A stretch of DNA of 64,000 bases from Flavobacterium aquicola (GCF_003385115.1 NZ_QUNI01000001.1:310001-374000); one strand, 5' to 3'. Shown: positions 25,868 through 35,258, counted from the stretch's first letter. Program-made: numbers and translations. Notes: generated by a model not told the origin, from the sequence alone.

Positions 25868-27268
25868 ATGAGTACAAGTTTCATACACGATAATTTTTTA
25901 CTAGAAAATAAATTTGCGGAAGAATTATATCATAATTACTCCAAAAATCAGCCTATAATTGATTATCACAATCACTTAAATCCGCAGTTTATTGCCGAAG
26001 ATAAAATTTTTGACAATATTACGAATGTATGGATAAACGGAGATCACTACAAGTGGCGCGCAATGCGTACTTTAGGAATCAATGAGCAGTTCATTACCGG
26101 AAATGGTTCTGATAAAGATAAATTCCTAAACTGGGGAAAAACTGTTCCCTATACAATGCGTAATCCTTTGTACCATTGGACGCACTTAGAATTAGCACGT
26201 TATTTTGACATTACTGAGTTATTAAACGAAAAATCCGCAGAATCAATTTACGAGCAGGCTTCTGCAAAAATAAATTCTCCAGAATACAGCACAAGAAATT
26301 TGCTTAAAAAAGTAAATGCAGAATTTGTGTGTACTACTGAAGATCCTATTGATAACTTAGAATTTCATCAGCAGTTAGCAAAAAGTGACTTTACTACAAA
26401 GGTAAGTACCGCTTTCAGACCTGATAAAGCAATCCTTATTTCAAACGACGGTTACAATGATTACATTGATACATTGGGCCAAACAGCTGGCGTAACTATC
26501 AATACCTATTCCGATTTATGTTCGGCTTTAAGAAATAGAATTGACTATTTTGACAAAAATGGATGCAGATTATGTGATCATGGTTTGGATCAGGTTTACT
26601 TTGAAAACTATACAGAAAGCGAAATAAATGCCATTTTCAAAAAGAAAAGAGAAAATGCAGTATTGAGCAATGAAGAAGCATTGAAATTCCAAAGCGCGAT
26701 ATTATTCTTCTTATTTGAAACATATCATGAATTTGGATGGGTACAGCAGCTTCACTTAGGCGCATTGAGAAACAACAATGCCCGTATGCACCGTATACTT
26801 GGACCTGATACAGGATGGGATTCTATCGGAGATTATCCGCAGGCACAAAAACTATCTGGTTTCTTGAATGCTTTGGACAGTAAAGATAAATTAGCAAAAA
26901 CAATCATTTATAACCTGAATCCTGCTGACAACGAAGTTATGGCTACCATGATTGGTAACTTTAATGACGGAAGTGTTAAAGGAAAAGTACAATTTGGTTC
27001 AGGATGGTGGTTTTTGGATCAAAAAGACGGAATGACCAAACAATTGAATGCGCTGTCTAACATGGGACTTATCAGCTGTTTTATTGGAATGCTGACAGAT
27101 TCAAGAAGCTTTTTATCTTTCCCACGACATGAATATTTCAGACGTATTCTTTGTAATCTTTTAGGTGATGAAATCAAAAGAGGAGAACTTCCTAATGATA
27201 TGGAATGGATAGGTAAAATGGTTTCGGACATTAGTTATAACAATGCCAAAGAATATTTTAAATTTTAA
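25868..27268 (+). CDS. uxaC: Glucuronate/galacturonate isomerase UxaC
   Basis: Isomerises D-galacturonate to D-tagaturonate (and glucuronate to fructuronate), the first step for saturated uronic acids. Member of the amidohydrolase superfamily, 466 residues, full length. The metal site DYHNHL (His34, His36) is near the N-terminus, and the family motif HLGALRNNNARM is in the middle. It starts 21 bp after kduD. With uxaB and uxaA it forms the galacturonate branch of the operon. Confidence 0.95.
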   Translation: MSTSFIHDNFLLENKFAEELYHNYSKNQPIIDYHNHLNPQFIAEDKIFDNITNVWINGDHYKWRAMRTLGINEQFITGNGSDKDKFLNWGKTVPYTMRNPLYHWTHLELARYFDITELLNEKSAESIYEQASAKINSPEYSTRNLLKKVNAEFVCTTEDPIDNLEFHQQLAKSDFTTKVSTAFRPDKAILISNDGYNDYIDTLGQTAGVTINTYSDLCSALRNRIDYFDKNGCRLCDHGLDQVYFENYTESEINAIFKKKRENAVLSNEEALKFQSAILFFLFETYHEFGWVQQLHLGALRNNNARMHRILGPDTGWDSIGDYPQAQKLSGFLNALDSKDKLAKTIIYNLNPADNEVMATMIGNFNDGSVKGKVQFGSGWWFLDQKDGMTKQLNALSNMGLISCFIGMLTDSRSFLSFPRHEYFRRILCNLLGDEIKRGELPNDMEWIGKMVSDISYNNAKEYFKF

Positions 27269-27276
27269 TTTATTTT

Positions 27277-27422
27277 TGAACCATTAAGACATTAAGGTTC
27301 AGTAAGTTTTTAAAAAATAGCAGACAGAATAGGCAGATTTGTTTTAAGAAAATAAAAAATAAACTATTAAGACATTAAGGTTCATTAAGCTCAAAACTTT
27401 ATTTCCTTAATCTCTTAATGGT
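27277..27422. repeat. Word-repeat hairpin inside the operon, word ATTAAG / CTTAAT
   Basis: Two direct copies of ATTAAGACATTAAGGTTCA (27283-27301 and 27366-27384) and a complementary arm CTTAATCTCTTAATGG near 27407-27421. Occupies the uxaC-kdgK gap and can fold in two alternative ways, using either left copy. Confidence 0.72.
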
Positions 27423-27453
27423 AAAAAAAATACTGGTAAAACAATAAAACAAT

Positions 27454-28476
27454 ATGAGTAAAGTAGTTTCATTCGGAGAAATAATGTTACGCCTTTCACC
27501 AGAAGGGAATTTACGTTTTGGTCAAGCTACATCATTTGGAGCAACTTATGGCGGTGGCGAATTTAATGTTGCTGTTTCTTTAGCAAATTATGGTATAAAC
27601 GCTGAGTTTGTAACACGATTGCCAGATAATGACATTGGAACCTGTGCCTTACGAGAAATGAGAAAGATGAATGTAGAATCTAAAAACATCGTTTTTGGAG
27701 GTGAACGTTTGGGAATTTATTTTCTTGAAACAGGAGCCGGAACACGAGGAAGCAACGTTGTTTATGATCGTGCGCACAGTTCTATGGCAACTATTGAGAA
27801 AGGAACTATAGATTGGGAAAATGTACTGAAAGACGCTGCTTGGTTTCACTGGAGCGGTATTACAGCTGCTATATCCCAAAGTGCAGCTGAGGCTTGTCTG
27901 GAAGCAGTCAAAGTCGCTCATAAATTAGGTTTAACAATATCATGCGACTTAAATTACAGATCCAAGTTATGGCAGTATGGAAAAGCTCCATGTGAAGTTA
28001 TGCCAGAAATACTGCAGTACTGTAACGTAATTTTAGGAGATATTGATACAGCTTATTTTATGTTAGGCAAAGCCAAAGTAAATCCAAATTACCAAGACGA
28101 GAAAACGCTTCCTGTTTTATATACGGCCTTATTCGATTTACTTCTTAATTTGAAAACAGTTGCTACAACATTGCGCTATTCAGTTAGTGCTTCTCATCAA
28201 AGAATTGGCGGTATATTATTTGACGGAAAAGCAATTTATCAAGGAGCTGTAAAAGAAGTAACACCAGTTATTGATCGTGTTGGAAGCGGTGATGCCTTTA
28301 TGGGAGGATTAATTTACGGTTTATTAGAATATCCGAATAACAGCCAAAGAGCATTAAATTTTGCAGTTGCAGCCTGCTGTTTAAAACATACCATTGCTGG
28401 AGATTACAACTTAGCAACATTAAAAGAAGTAGAAAATATGGCAGATGGTGATTCTGCTGGTTTAGTATCTAGATAA
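27454..28476 (+). CDS. kdgK: 2-keto-3-deoxygluconate kinase KdgK
   Basis: PfkB-family sugar kinase of 340 residues that phosphorylates KDG with ATP to KDG-6-phosphate. The N-terminal substrate part shows GEIMLRLSPEGNLRFGQA. The C-terminal family signature VGSGDAFMGGLIYG carries the catalytic aspartate. Length and order (kinase before aldolase) are as expected. It is flanked by word-repeat hairpins on both sides, within the operon. Confidence 0.93.
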   Translation: MSKVVSFGEIMLRLSPEGNLRFGQATSFGATYGGGEFNVAVSLANYGINAEFVTRLPDNDIGTCALREMRKMNVESKNIVFGGERLGIYFLETGAGTRGSNVVYDRAHSSMATIEKGTIDWENVLKDAAWFHWSGITAAISQSAAEACLEAVKVAHKLGLTISCDLNYRSKLWQYGKAPCEVMPEILQYCNVILGDIDTAYFMLGKAKVNPNYQDEKTLPVLYTALFDLLLNLKTVATTLRYSVSASHQRIGGILFDGKAIYQGAVKEVTPVIDRVGSGDAFMGGLIYGLLEYPNNSQRALNFAVAACCLKHTIAGDYNLATLKEVENMADGDSAGLVSR

Positions 28477-28486
28477 AAAATAGACA

Positions 28487-28661
28487 AACTTTTAGAAGTT
28501 TCTAAGATACTAAGTTGCTGAGTTACTAAGATTGAAGTTGATGATTTTAAAAAATATAAATATATTCTGAAAATCAAAGATTTACAATCATAATAAAAAT
28601 AAATAAAACATCAGAACAAAAAACTTAGAAACTAAGAATCTCAGAAACTTAGCAACTAAAT
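28487..28661. repeat. Word-repeat hairpin inside the operon, word CTAAG / CTTAG
   Basis: Left part repeats TCTAAGATACTAAGTTGCTGA with ACTAAG; the right part (28622-28661) repeats the complement CTTAGAAACTAAGAATCTCA and CTTAGCAACTAA. An unrelated AT-rich stretch of about 90 bp sits in the loop. It fills the kdgK-kdgA gap. Confidence 0.72.
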
Positions 28662-28675
28662 AAAAAAAAACAAAA

Positions 28676-29347
28676 ATGGCAAAATATACGCGGTTAGAAG
28701 TTGCAGCAGCAATGAAAGAAACAGGATTAGTTCCATTATTTTATCATACTGATGTATCATTAGCAAAAAAAGTACTTAAAGCCTGTTATGACGGTGGTGC
28801 CAGATTAATGGAATTTACCAGCAGAGGAGATTTTGCTTTCGAGATTTTTGGAGAACTCAACAAATATGCGATAAAAGAATTACCAGGAATGATTCTAGGA
28901 GTAGGATCAATTACTGATGCTGCAGCTGCTTCGCTTTATATGCAGCTAGGTGCTAATTTTATTGTTACTCCTGTCTTTAGAGAAGATATTGCAATCGCTT
29001 GTAACCGCCGAAAAGTATTATGGTCGCCAGGCTGCGGATCACTTACTGAAATCGCAAGAGCAGAAGAATTAGGATGCGAAATTGTAAAATTATTCCCTGG
29101 TGAAATCTACGGCCCTCAATTTATAAAAGGCATAAAAGGACCTTGCCCTTGGACGAGCATCATGCCTACAGGAGGTGTTACAACTGCCAAAGATAACCTG
29201 AAAAGCTGGTTTGATGCCGGAGCAACCTGCGTAGGAATTGGTTCTCAGCTTATAACCAACGAAATATTATTAAGCAGAGATGTAGATGTTTTAGAAATTC
29301 AAGTCCGAAAAACATTAGCAACCATCAAGGAAGTCAGACAAAAATAA
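28676..29347 (+). CDS. kdgA: KDPG aldolase KdgA (bifunctional KHG/KDPG aldolase)
   Basis: Class I aldolase of 223 residues that splits KDG-6-phosphate to pyruvate and glyceraldehyde 3-phosphate, the last step of both uronate branches. Glu46 (LMEFTSRG) and the Schiff-base Lys138 (EIVKLFPGE) are both present, as is the phosphate-binding PTGGV. Slightly longer than E. coli Eda at the N-terminus, as in other Bacteroidota. Located in the cytoplasm. Confidence 0.94.
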   Translation: MAKYTRLEVAAAMKETGLVPLFYHTDVSLAKKVLKACYDGGARLMEFTSRGDFAFEIFGELNKYAIKELPGMILGVGSITDAAAASLYMQLGANFIVTPVFREDIAIACNRRKVLWSPGCGSLTEIARAEELGCEIVKLFPGEIYGPQFIKGIKGPCPWTSIMPTGGVTTAKDNLKSWFDAGATCVGIGSQLITNEILLSRDVDVLEIQVRKTLATIKEVRQK

Positions 29348-29486
29348 ATCCATTAGCAAAATCTGATGTAAACCAAACAAAATCAATATTCTGCATAAAA
29401 AAAGAAGAGTGTTACGGTCTAGCTAACCACATCACTCAGCACTAATTATGCTCAAAATTTGTCGAGGAAATTGACAGAAAAAGCTA

Positions 29487-29575
29487 AATAAGCGATTGAA
29501 CACTGAAAGGAAGATTTAATCCCCAATCCTCATTAAAGGATTAAAACTGATATTCTAAAACCTCAGTCGCTTATT
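29487..29575 (+). other. Possible structured leader upstream of uxaB
   Basis: AATAAGCGA (29487-29495) can pair with TCGCTTATT (29567-29575), enclosing a small hairpin AATCC/GGATT (29525-29542). It ends 27 bp before the uxaB start codon in a 255-bp gap inside the operon. Nine base pairs over this distance could arise by chance, so the call is weak. Confidence 0.3.
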
Positions 29576-29602
29576 ATTACTAACAAAATACTAAAGGAAA
29601 AA

Positions 29603-31060
29603 ATGAAAAATTTAAATAGAAAAAATTTAAACTTAGAGAAATTACAGCCTGTTAAAGTAATTCAATTTGGAGAAGGGAATTTCCTAAGAGCTTTTATAGA
29701 TCACGCATTTCAAGAACTGAACGATACTGTAGATTTTAATGCCGGAATCGCAGTGGTACAGCCTATAGAAAACGGAATGGTGAACATGCTGAATGATCAG
29801 GAAGGGCTGTACACCTTGTTTATGAAAGGTTTATCAAAAGGTCAGGAAGTTCAGGAGAAAAAACTAATCACGAATCTGGTATCAGGAATTAATCCGTATA
29901 CTAACTTTAATGATTATCTGGCTTTGGCCAAAGAAGAAGAACTGCAGTTTATCATTTCGAATACAACAGAATCTGGAATTGCTTATGTAAGCACTGATTC
30001 ACCAGAAATGCAGCCTCCAAGTTCCTATCCTGCAAAACTAACGGTTCTTTTGCACGAAAGATTCAAACATTTCGGCGGGAATAAAACGAAAGGATTGGCA
30101 ATTATTCCTTGTGAATTAATTAATTATAATGCCGATACTCTAAAAGAAATTATCCTTAAATACAGCAATGACTGGAATTTAGGAGATAATTTTATTACTT
30201 GGATTAATGAAAGCAACTCTTTCCATAATACACTTGTAGACAGAATTGTACCTGGTTATCCAAGAGCGGAAATTGATGAGTACAACAAGCAGTTAGACTA
30301 CACCGACAATTTAATTGTTTCGGCTGAAACTTTCTTCCTTTGGGTAATTGAAGGCGGAGAAGATTTGAAAGCAAAACTTCCATTTGACAAAACTAATTTA
30401 GATGTAAAAATAGTTGCAGATATGCAGCCTTACAGAACCCGAAAAGTTAGAATCCTGAATGGCGCACATACTGCAATGGTTCCCTTTTCATTGATGTACG
30501 GAAACGAAACCGTAAAAGAAACTGTCGATAATGATTTCACTGGAGCTTTCATCAACAAAGCCATATTTGACGAGATTAATGAAACAATTGATATGGATAA
30601 AAAAGAACTGGATCTTTTTGCCGAAGATGTTCTGGATCGTTTCAGAAACCCATTTATCAAACATAATCTTTCAAGCATTGCTTTGAATTCGATTTCAAAA
30701 TTTAAGGTAAGAGTATTGCCAAGCATTTTGGGATACATTTCAAAATTTGGAAAAGTACCTGCAAACCTTACTTTTTCTTTTGCCTGCCTGATTCGTTTTT
30801 ATCAAGGAACTTGGAACGGAAATGCTCTTCCAGTCGACGATAGCAAAGAAATCACAGATGAATTTAAAGCTATCTGGTCTAATGATACTGCAAAAGCAGT
30901 TCAACAGACACTCTCTAATACAGAATTTTGGGATGAAGACTTAACAGCTGTTAAAGGTTTGTCTGAGGCAATTGTATTAGCAATAAATGAAATAAATGAT
31001 AACGGAATTGAAGAAGGTTTTAAAAATTATTTGAAATCTTTTGAATCTGTAACGCTGTAA
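29603..31060 (+). CDS. uxaB: Tagaturonate reductase UxaB
   Basis: Reduces D-tagaturonate to D-altronate with NADH. It belongs to the mannitol dehydrogenase superfamily, 485 residues, full length. The N-terminal cofactor motif VIQFGEGNFLRAF and the C-domain segment RTRKVRILNGAHTAMVPF with the catalytic Lys-Asn-His region match UxaB better than UxuB. Its position between the aldolase and uxaA supports the tagaturonate route. Confidence 0.92.
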   Translation: MKNLNRKNLNLEKLQPVKVIQFGEGNFLRAFIDHAFQELNDTVDFNAGIAVVQPIENGMVNMLNDQEGLYTLFMKGLSKGQEVQEKKLITNLVSGINPYTNFNDYLALAKEEELQFIISNTTESGIAYVSTDSPEMQPPSSYPAKLTVLLHERFKHFGGNKTKGLAIIPCELINYNADTLKEIILKYSNDWNLGDNFITWINESNSFHNTLVDRIVPGYPRAEIDEYNKQLDYTDNLIVSAETFFLWVIEGGEDLKAKLPFDKTNLDVKIVADMQPYRTRKVRILNGAHTAMVPFSLMYGNETVKETVDNDFTGAFINKAIFDEINETIDMDKKELDLFAEDVLDRFRNPFIKHNLSSIALNSISKFKVRVLPSILGYISKFGKVPANLTFSFACLIRFYQGTWNGNALPVDDSKEITDEFKAIWSNDTAKAVQQTLSNTEFWDEDLTAVKGLSEAIVLAINEINDNGIEEGFKNYLKSFESVTL

Positions 31061-31089
31061 TTAAAACAGCTGCTGCTTGTGAAATGCAC

Positions 31090-31183
31090 GTGTGAAGGAT
31101 AGCAGTAAAGCTCTTTTTATATAAGGCTTTTTCTGCCTTATATAAAAAAGCGGGAACAGATAGCCTGACCCTTGTGGTCACGC
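31090..31183. ncRNA. Candidate structured RNA / intergenic repeat, copy B
   Basis: Outer stem GTGTGA (31090-31095) with TCACGC (31178-31183, one wobble). Central hairpin CTTTTTATATAAGGC (31113-31127) with GCCTTATATAAAAAAG (31135-31150). Between them GGATAGCAGTAAAGC on the left and GGAACAGATAGCCTGACC on the right match the flanks of the element at 18241-18382. It fills most of the uxaB-uxaA gap. Strand is not fixed. Confidence 0.55.
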
Positions 31184-31220
31184 CCAAAAAAAATAAAAGT
31201 CAGTATAAATTTTATAATTA

Positions 31221-32843
31221 ATGAAGATGCAAAAGAAATTAATAAAAGTAAACCCTACAGATAATGTTGCGGTTGCATTAGTAAATCTTACTGCTGGTGA
31301 GACCATTTCTTTTGAAGGAGAGGCAATCACCATCGAAACTGATGTGAAAATGAAGCATAAAATTGCACTGCATACTTTCGAAGCTGGGCAGCCAATTATT
31401 ATGTATGGAGTTTTGGTAGGTAAAGCAAGTGCAAGAATTGAAAAAGGCGGGCTTCTGTCCACCGAAAACGTGAAACATGAAAGTGCCAAAGTATCTGGAA
31501 AAACTGAAACTATCGGCTGGACTGTTCCAAATGTCGATAAATGGAAAAACCGAACTTTTATGGGATATCAACGAGAAGACGGGCAGGTTGGAACCGAGAA
31601 TGTATGGCTGTTTTTCCCCTTGGTTTTTTGTGAAAACAGAAACATCGAAATTCTAAAAGATATTTTCGAGAAAGAATTGATGAAGCCTAAAGAAAATGAC
31701 TATCAATTGTTATTGCGTTCACTTATCAATTCAGAAAATGGTTCGAATGAAACAGTTACAAAAACAGCTGAAAATGATTTATTCAAAAATATTGAAGTAA
31801 AGTTTATCACGCATCAAGGAGGCTGTGGAGGCATCCGTCAGGATTCACATAGTTTAGCGAAACTTTTGGCTGGTTATGTAAACAATCCAAACGTTGCAGG
31901 AGCTACAGTATTGAGTTTAGGCTGTCAAAACCTACAGATCTCTATTTTTCAAGAGGCAATGAATGCTATCAATCCAAACAGCAAAAAACCGGTTTTAATT
32001 TACGATCAGCAGTCCATTGGCACCATTGAAGCAATGATGAGCAGTGTGGTAAAAGATACTTTTGAAGCTATAAAGGAAGCTAATAAAATAGAAAGAACAC
32101 CAGCACCATTATCAAAATTAAAAATTGGTTTGGAATGTGGCGGTTCTGACGGATTCTCTGGGATTTCTGCCAACCCAACATTAGGAGTAACTTCGGATTT
32201 GCTTACGGCATTGGGAGGAACAACTATTCTTTCAGAATTTCCAGAATTATGCGGTGTTGAGCAGGAATTAGTAAACCGATGCAATGATGATGCTGACGGA
32301 AAACGTTTCTTAGAATTAATGAAATGGTATGAAAAAACCGTGGTTGATGCTGGTTCAGGATTTGACATGAATCCTTCACCAGGAAACATCAAAGACGGAT
32401 TAATTACCGATGCAATGAAATCTGCAGGAGCAGCAAAAAAAGGAGGCACCTCCCCTATTGTCGGTGTTTCGGATTACGGTGAATACATTTCAAAACCTGG
32501 TCTAAATCTTCTTTGCACTCCAGGAAATGATGTAGAATGTACTACAGCAATGGTAGGTTCAGGAGCAAATATGGTACTGTTTACTACTGGTTTAGGAACT
32601 CCAACGGGAAACCCAATTGCACCTGTTGTAAAAGTATCTTCCAATTCTGAACTTGCCAGAAAAATGTCTGATATCATTGACATCGATACGGGTGGCATTA
32701 TCACAGGTGAAAAATCTATCGATGAAATGGCCGATGAAATGCTGGAATTTATCATTGATGTTGCAAGCGGTACTATAAAAACCAAAGCAGCAATTTTAAA
32801 TCAAAATGATTTTATTCCTTGGAAAAGAGGAGTTTCATTATAA
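31221..32843 (+). CDS. uxaA: Altronate dehydratase UxaA
   Basis: Iron-dependent dehydratase that turns D-altronate into KDG. At 540 residues it is full length: an N-terminal SAF-like domain (about 8-95) and a large catalytic GD/AARRH domain with MGYQREDGQVGTEN, THQGGCGG and GLECGGSDGFSG. Last gene of the operon, followed by a terminator. Together with uxaC and uxaB it completes the galacturonate branch. Confidence 0.95.
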   Translation: MKMQKKLIKVNPTDNVAVALVNLTAGETISFEGEAITIETDVKMKHKIALHTFEAGQPIIMYGVLVGKASARIEKGGLLSTENVKHESAKVSGKTETIGWTVPNVDKWKNRTFMGYQREDGQVGTENVWLFFPLVFCENRNIEILKDIFEKELMKPKENDYQLLLRSLINSENGSNETVTKTAENDLFKNIEVKFITHQGGCGGIRQDSHSLAKLLAGYVNNPNVAGATVLSLGCQNLQISIFQEAMNAINPNSKKPVLIYDQQSIGTIEAMMSSVVKDTFEAIKEANKIERTPAPLSKLKIGLECGGSDGFSGISANPTLGVTSDLLTALGGTTILSEFPELCGVEQELVNRCNDDADGKRFLELMKWYEKTVVDAGSGFDMNPSPGNIKDGLITDAMKSAGAAKKGGTSPIVGVSDYGEYISKPGLNLLCTPGNDVECTTAMVGSGANMVLFTTGLGTPTGNPIAPVVKVSSNSELARKMSDIIDIDTGGIITGEKSIDEMADEMLEFIIDVASGTIKTKAAILNQNDFIPWKRGVSL

Positions 32844-32881
32844 CATCAAAGAAAGTTTTTAGATTATTATTTTGTTTAATT

Positions 32882-32917
32882 AAAAGCTGTTAGATTAATT
32901 TCTAACCGCTTTTTTTA
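32882..32917 (+). terminator. Terminator of the kduI-uxaA operon
   Basis: AAAAGC-GTTAGA (from 32882) pairs with TCTAAC-GCTTTT, each side with one bulged base, followed by a run of T. Confidence 0.8.
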
Positions 32918-32964
32918 CTTAGTTTAAGTATTAAAATTTGTTATTAATAAATAAAAATATAATT

Positions 32965-33813
32965 ATGAGAATAACATTTGTCGCATTTTTACTGCTTTGC
33001 GGTCTTAATTATGGCCAAAACAAAACAGATACAAGTTTGTATATGAAGTCGGACAAGATTACTTATCTTACCGATATCGGTTCAGAATCTGGAGATTTAT
33101 ACAAAACAATAGGCCATCATGGACCAGCTGTTGAAAATGAATGGATGGCACTGCGAATTTATTTTAGCGAAAAAGCCGCAATAGATGTTTATTCAAAAGT
33201 AAATCCGGGACTAGAGTTACGAAAAGCAAATTGGTACCCAACTGCTGAACAGCAAAAACAAGGATGGGGCGCGGACTATTATAAAGTTGCTAACACTGTT
33301 GGTCTTGGAGGCGTAAAACTTTGGGATGGTGAAAAATTAATCCCATTGAATCCTGTTACCAACCGTCTGGCACGTGTTGGAAAAACAGACACAACTTCCT
33401 ATATGGAGATGATTTCTAAAGGAGTACCATACAAAGGAAAAAAGGTAGATATTCTTGTTCGCGTTACCGTATTTTCAGGAAAAAGAGAGGCAACAGTAGA
33501 AGCTGTCTGTTTAAGTAAATGCAAAGTGCAGTTTGTTACGGGTGTTAATTATTTTAAAGATTTTAAATCCGACAAAGGGGCAAATTATATAGCAGTATGG
33601 GGAATGCATCCTGAAGATGTGGCAGCTGAGAATATCGAAATTGGCGCTGCAATCAAATACAATCCTAAAGATTATGTGAAAAATATAGACGACGGGACAC
33701 AATATTTATTAGTATCTAAGCCAGCCAATCGTATAGAAACTACAATAATCTCGGCATGTGCGAAAGAAAAAGAAATAAATACGTTTGAAAAATTGGTATC
33801 CTATTTAAAATAA
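32965..33813 (+). CDS. DUF4861-family secreted protein
   Basis: Protein of 282 residues with a signal peptide MRITFVAFLLLCGLNYGQ. The mature part resembles DUF4861, a beta-sandwich family common in pectin and other uronan utilisation loci: EWMALRIYFSEKAAIDVYSK and WGADYYKVANTVGLGGVKLW. The start was set at 32965; an in-frame ATG at 32938 would put charged residues before the signal. A second DUF4861 gene lies at 42819. The family has no reaction that I can state with confidence; a lyase or hydrolase role in pectin side-chain breakdown is possible. Confidence 0.75.
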   Translation: MRITFVAFLLLCGLNYGQNKTDTSLYMKSDKITYLTDIGSESGDLYKTIGHHGPAVENEWMALRIYFSEKAAIDVYSKVNPGLELRKANWYPTAEQQKQGWGADYYKVANTVGLGGVKLWDGEKLIPLNPVTNRLARVGKTDTTSYMEMISKGVPYKGKKVDILVRVTVFSGKREATVEAVCLSKCKVQFVTGVNYFKDFKSDKGANYIAVWGMHPEDVAAENIEIGAAIKYNPKDYVKNIDDGTQYLLVSKPANRIETTIISACAKEKEINTFEKLVSYLK

Positions 33814-33894
33814 TATTTCTAAATACTGCACAAATTATGATTCTTATGTGGAGCAGTTCATTCTGAAAATAAAGGAAAAGAAAACTTAAAGCAT

Positions 33895-33928
33895 AAAAAA
33901 ACTCGCCGTTATCAGCGAGTTTTTTATT
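33895..33928. terminator. Bidirectional terminator between DUF4861 gene and lacI-type gene
   Basis: ACTCGC (33901-33906) pairs with GCGAGT (33915-33920), with A-run before and T-run after. Confidence 0.85.
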
Positions 33929-34007
33929 TTATATCCCATCATTTAAATAATAGGATTTCAAAAGGTTAGATATGATAATACTATTACCAAAATATTTTAC
34001 AATGTTA

Positions 34008-35039
34008 CTAAGAAGATAAATTTCTAGAAGAAGATTTTCGGATGTGTAATTCAGGGTTCAAAACCACTTTCTTTTCAATTTTTATTTTATCAGTATTATT
34101 TATCTGTTCTAGAAAGACCTTAGCAGTCATTCTTCCCATTTCTAATGGTGATTGATCTACAGACGAAATTGACAATTCCATAAAGCGTGTAAAAGGCTCA
34201 TTCCCAAAACCAAAAACACAAAATTCTTCAGGAATTCGTACTCCTCTTTCTTTCAATTCCTGAATGGCTCCTAATGCGGCAAAATCACTTGATGAAAAAA
34301 TTCCGTCTGGCGGAGGATTTAAACTCAATAATCGGTCCACCGCCTGTCTTCCTGCATCGACATTACTTTTTACTTGAAAAACATAGTCCGGATTGAATGG
34401 TAAACCGCTGTCTAATAATGCTTTTTGGTACCCTTTGTTTCTGTTGTCATATATTTCCAGCGACTGATCTCCTGTTAAGTGAGCAATTCGCTTGCATCCT
34501 TGTTCAATCAGATTTTTTGTTGCTAAATAACCGCCTTCCAAGTCATTAATTGTAACAGAACTTACCCCATCCATTTTTTTCTTTCTATCAAAAAAGATTA
34601 ATGGAACGTTTTTGTCCACTACATTTTGTATTACATGATCATTTTCTTCAGATACATTTGAAATAGACATCAAAATTCCATCAACTTGTGCATTCAATAA
34701 AGTGCTGATATTCTCAATCTGCCTCATTTCGTCTTCATTTGTCTGACAGATAATAACATGGTATCCTTCTGGACGAAGTTCTTCTTCAATTCCTCTGATT
34801 ACAGAAGCAAAAAAGTTACTATCAATACGCGGCACAATAACTCCCACGTTGTTACTTTTCCCAGAACGCAAGGATTGCGCTAATCTATTCTGCTTGTAAT
34901 TCATTTTAGCAGCCGTCTCCAAAACTAGTTTTCGAGTAACTTCACTAATCTTTGGATTGTTATTTAAAGCTCTTGAAACGGTAGCTGCCGTAATATCAAG
35001 TGCTTTGGCAATATCGTAAATAGTCGTTTTTTGATCCAT
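34008..35039 (-). CDS. LacI-family transcription regulator of the pectin/uronate regulon
   Basis: Protein of 343 residues. The N-terminal helix-turn-helix (about 5-50) reads TIYDIAKALDITAATVSRAL, then the hinge helix RLAQSLRSGKSN, then a periplasmic-binding-type sensor domain (about 65-330). Members bind palindromes with a central CG through the hinge helix. Four such palindromes lie in this window, one in front of this gene itself, so it is the probable regulator of the pectin genes and of itself. The inducer is likely a uronate intermediate such as KDG, by analogy to KdgR-type LacI regulators. Divergent from the GH28-susCD block. Confidence 0.9.
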   Translation of the reverse strand: MDQKTTIYDIAKALDITAATVSRALNNNPKISEVTRKLVLETAAKMNYKQNRLAQSLRSGKSNNVGVIVPRIDSNFFASVIRGIEEELRPEGYHVIICQTNEDEMRQIENISTLLNAQVDGILMSISNVSEENDHVIQNVVDKNVPLIFFDRKKKMDGVSSVTINDLEGGYLATKNLIEQGCKRIAHLTGDQSLEIYDNRNKGYQKALLDSGLPFNPDYVFQVKSNVDAGRQAVDRLLSLNPPPDGIFSSSDFAALGAIQELKERGVRIPEEFCVFGFGNEPFTRFMELSISSVDQSPLEMGRMTAKVFLEQINNTDKIKIEKKVVLNPELHIRKSSSRNLSS

Positions 35040-35103
35040 TCTGGAATTTGAGGTATAATTTTATTGGTAAAAATAAATAAAAAATTCAATTAAATTTTAT
35101 TAA

Positions 35104-35117
35104 TGTTATCGATTGCA
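35104..35117. promoter_or_regulatory. LacI-type operator in the lacI leader
   Basis: TGTTATCGATTGCA; read on the minus strand it is TGCAATCGATAACA, one base off the site at 24164. It lies 65 bp upstream of the lacI start codon, consistent with self-control. Confidence 0.65.
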
Positions 35118-35179
35118 TAAAAATTAATTTATTCGATAATATTTCATTTAAAAGCAACTCATAAAACTTAATAAATTCA

Positions 35180-35211
35180 CAAAATTAAAGATAAAATAAA
35201 CAATATCGCAA
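35180..35211 (-). promoter_or_regulatory. Tentative promoter of the lacI-type gene
   Basis: On the minus strand TTG (35209-35211), a 21-base spacer and TAATTTTG (35180-35187). If right, the operator at 35104 lies in the early transcribed region, where bound protein would block elongation. Confidence 0.35.
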
Positions 35212-35258
35212 AAATATTAGCTTTTAATTTTATTTATAGTTTTTTAATCCTCTTTTTT

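Noticed and set aside
27277..28661. Repeats flanking kdgK as a CRISPR array or insertion-sequence ends
   Set aside because: Units are too short and too imperfect, lack regular spacers, and the two sides carry different words; no transposase is present.
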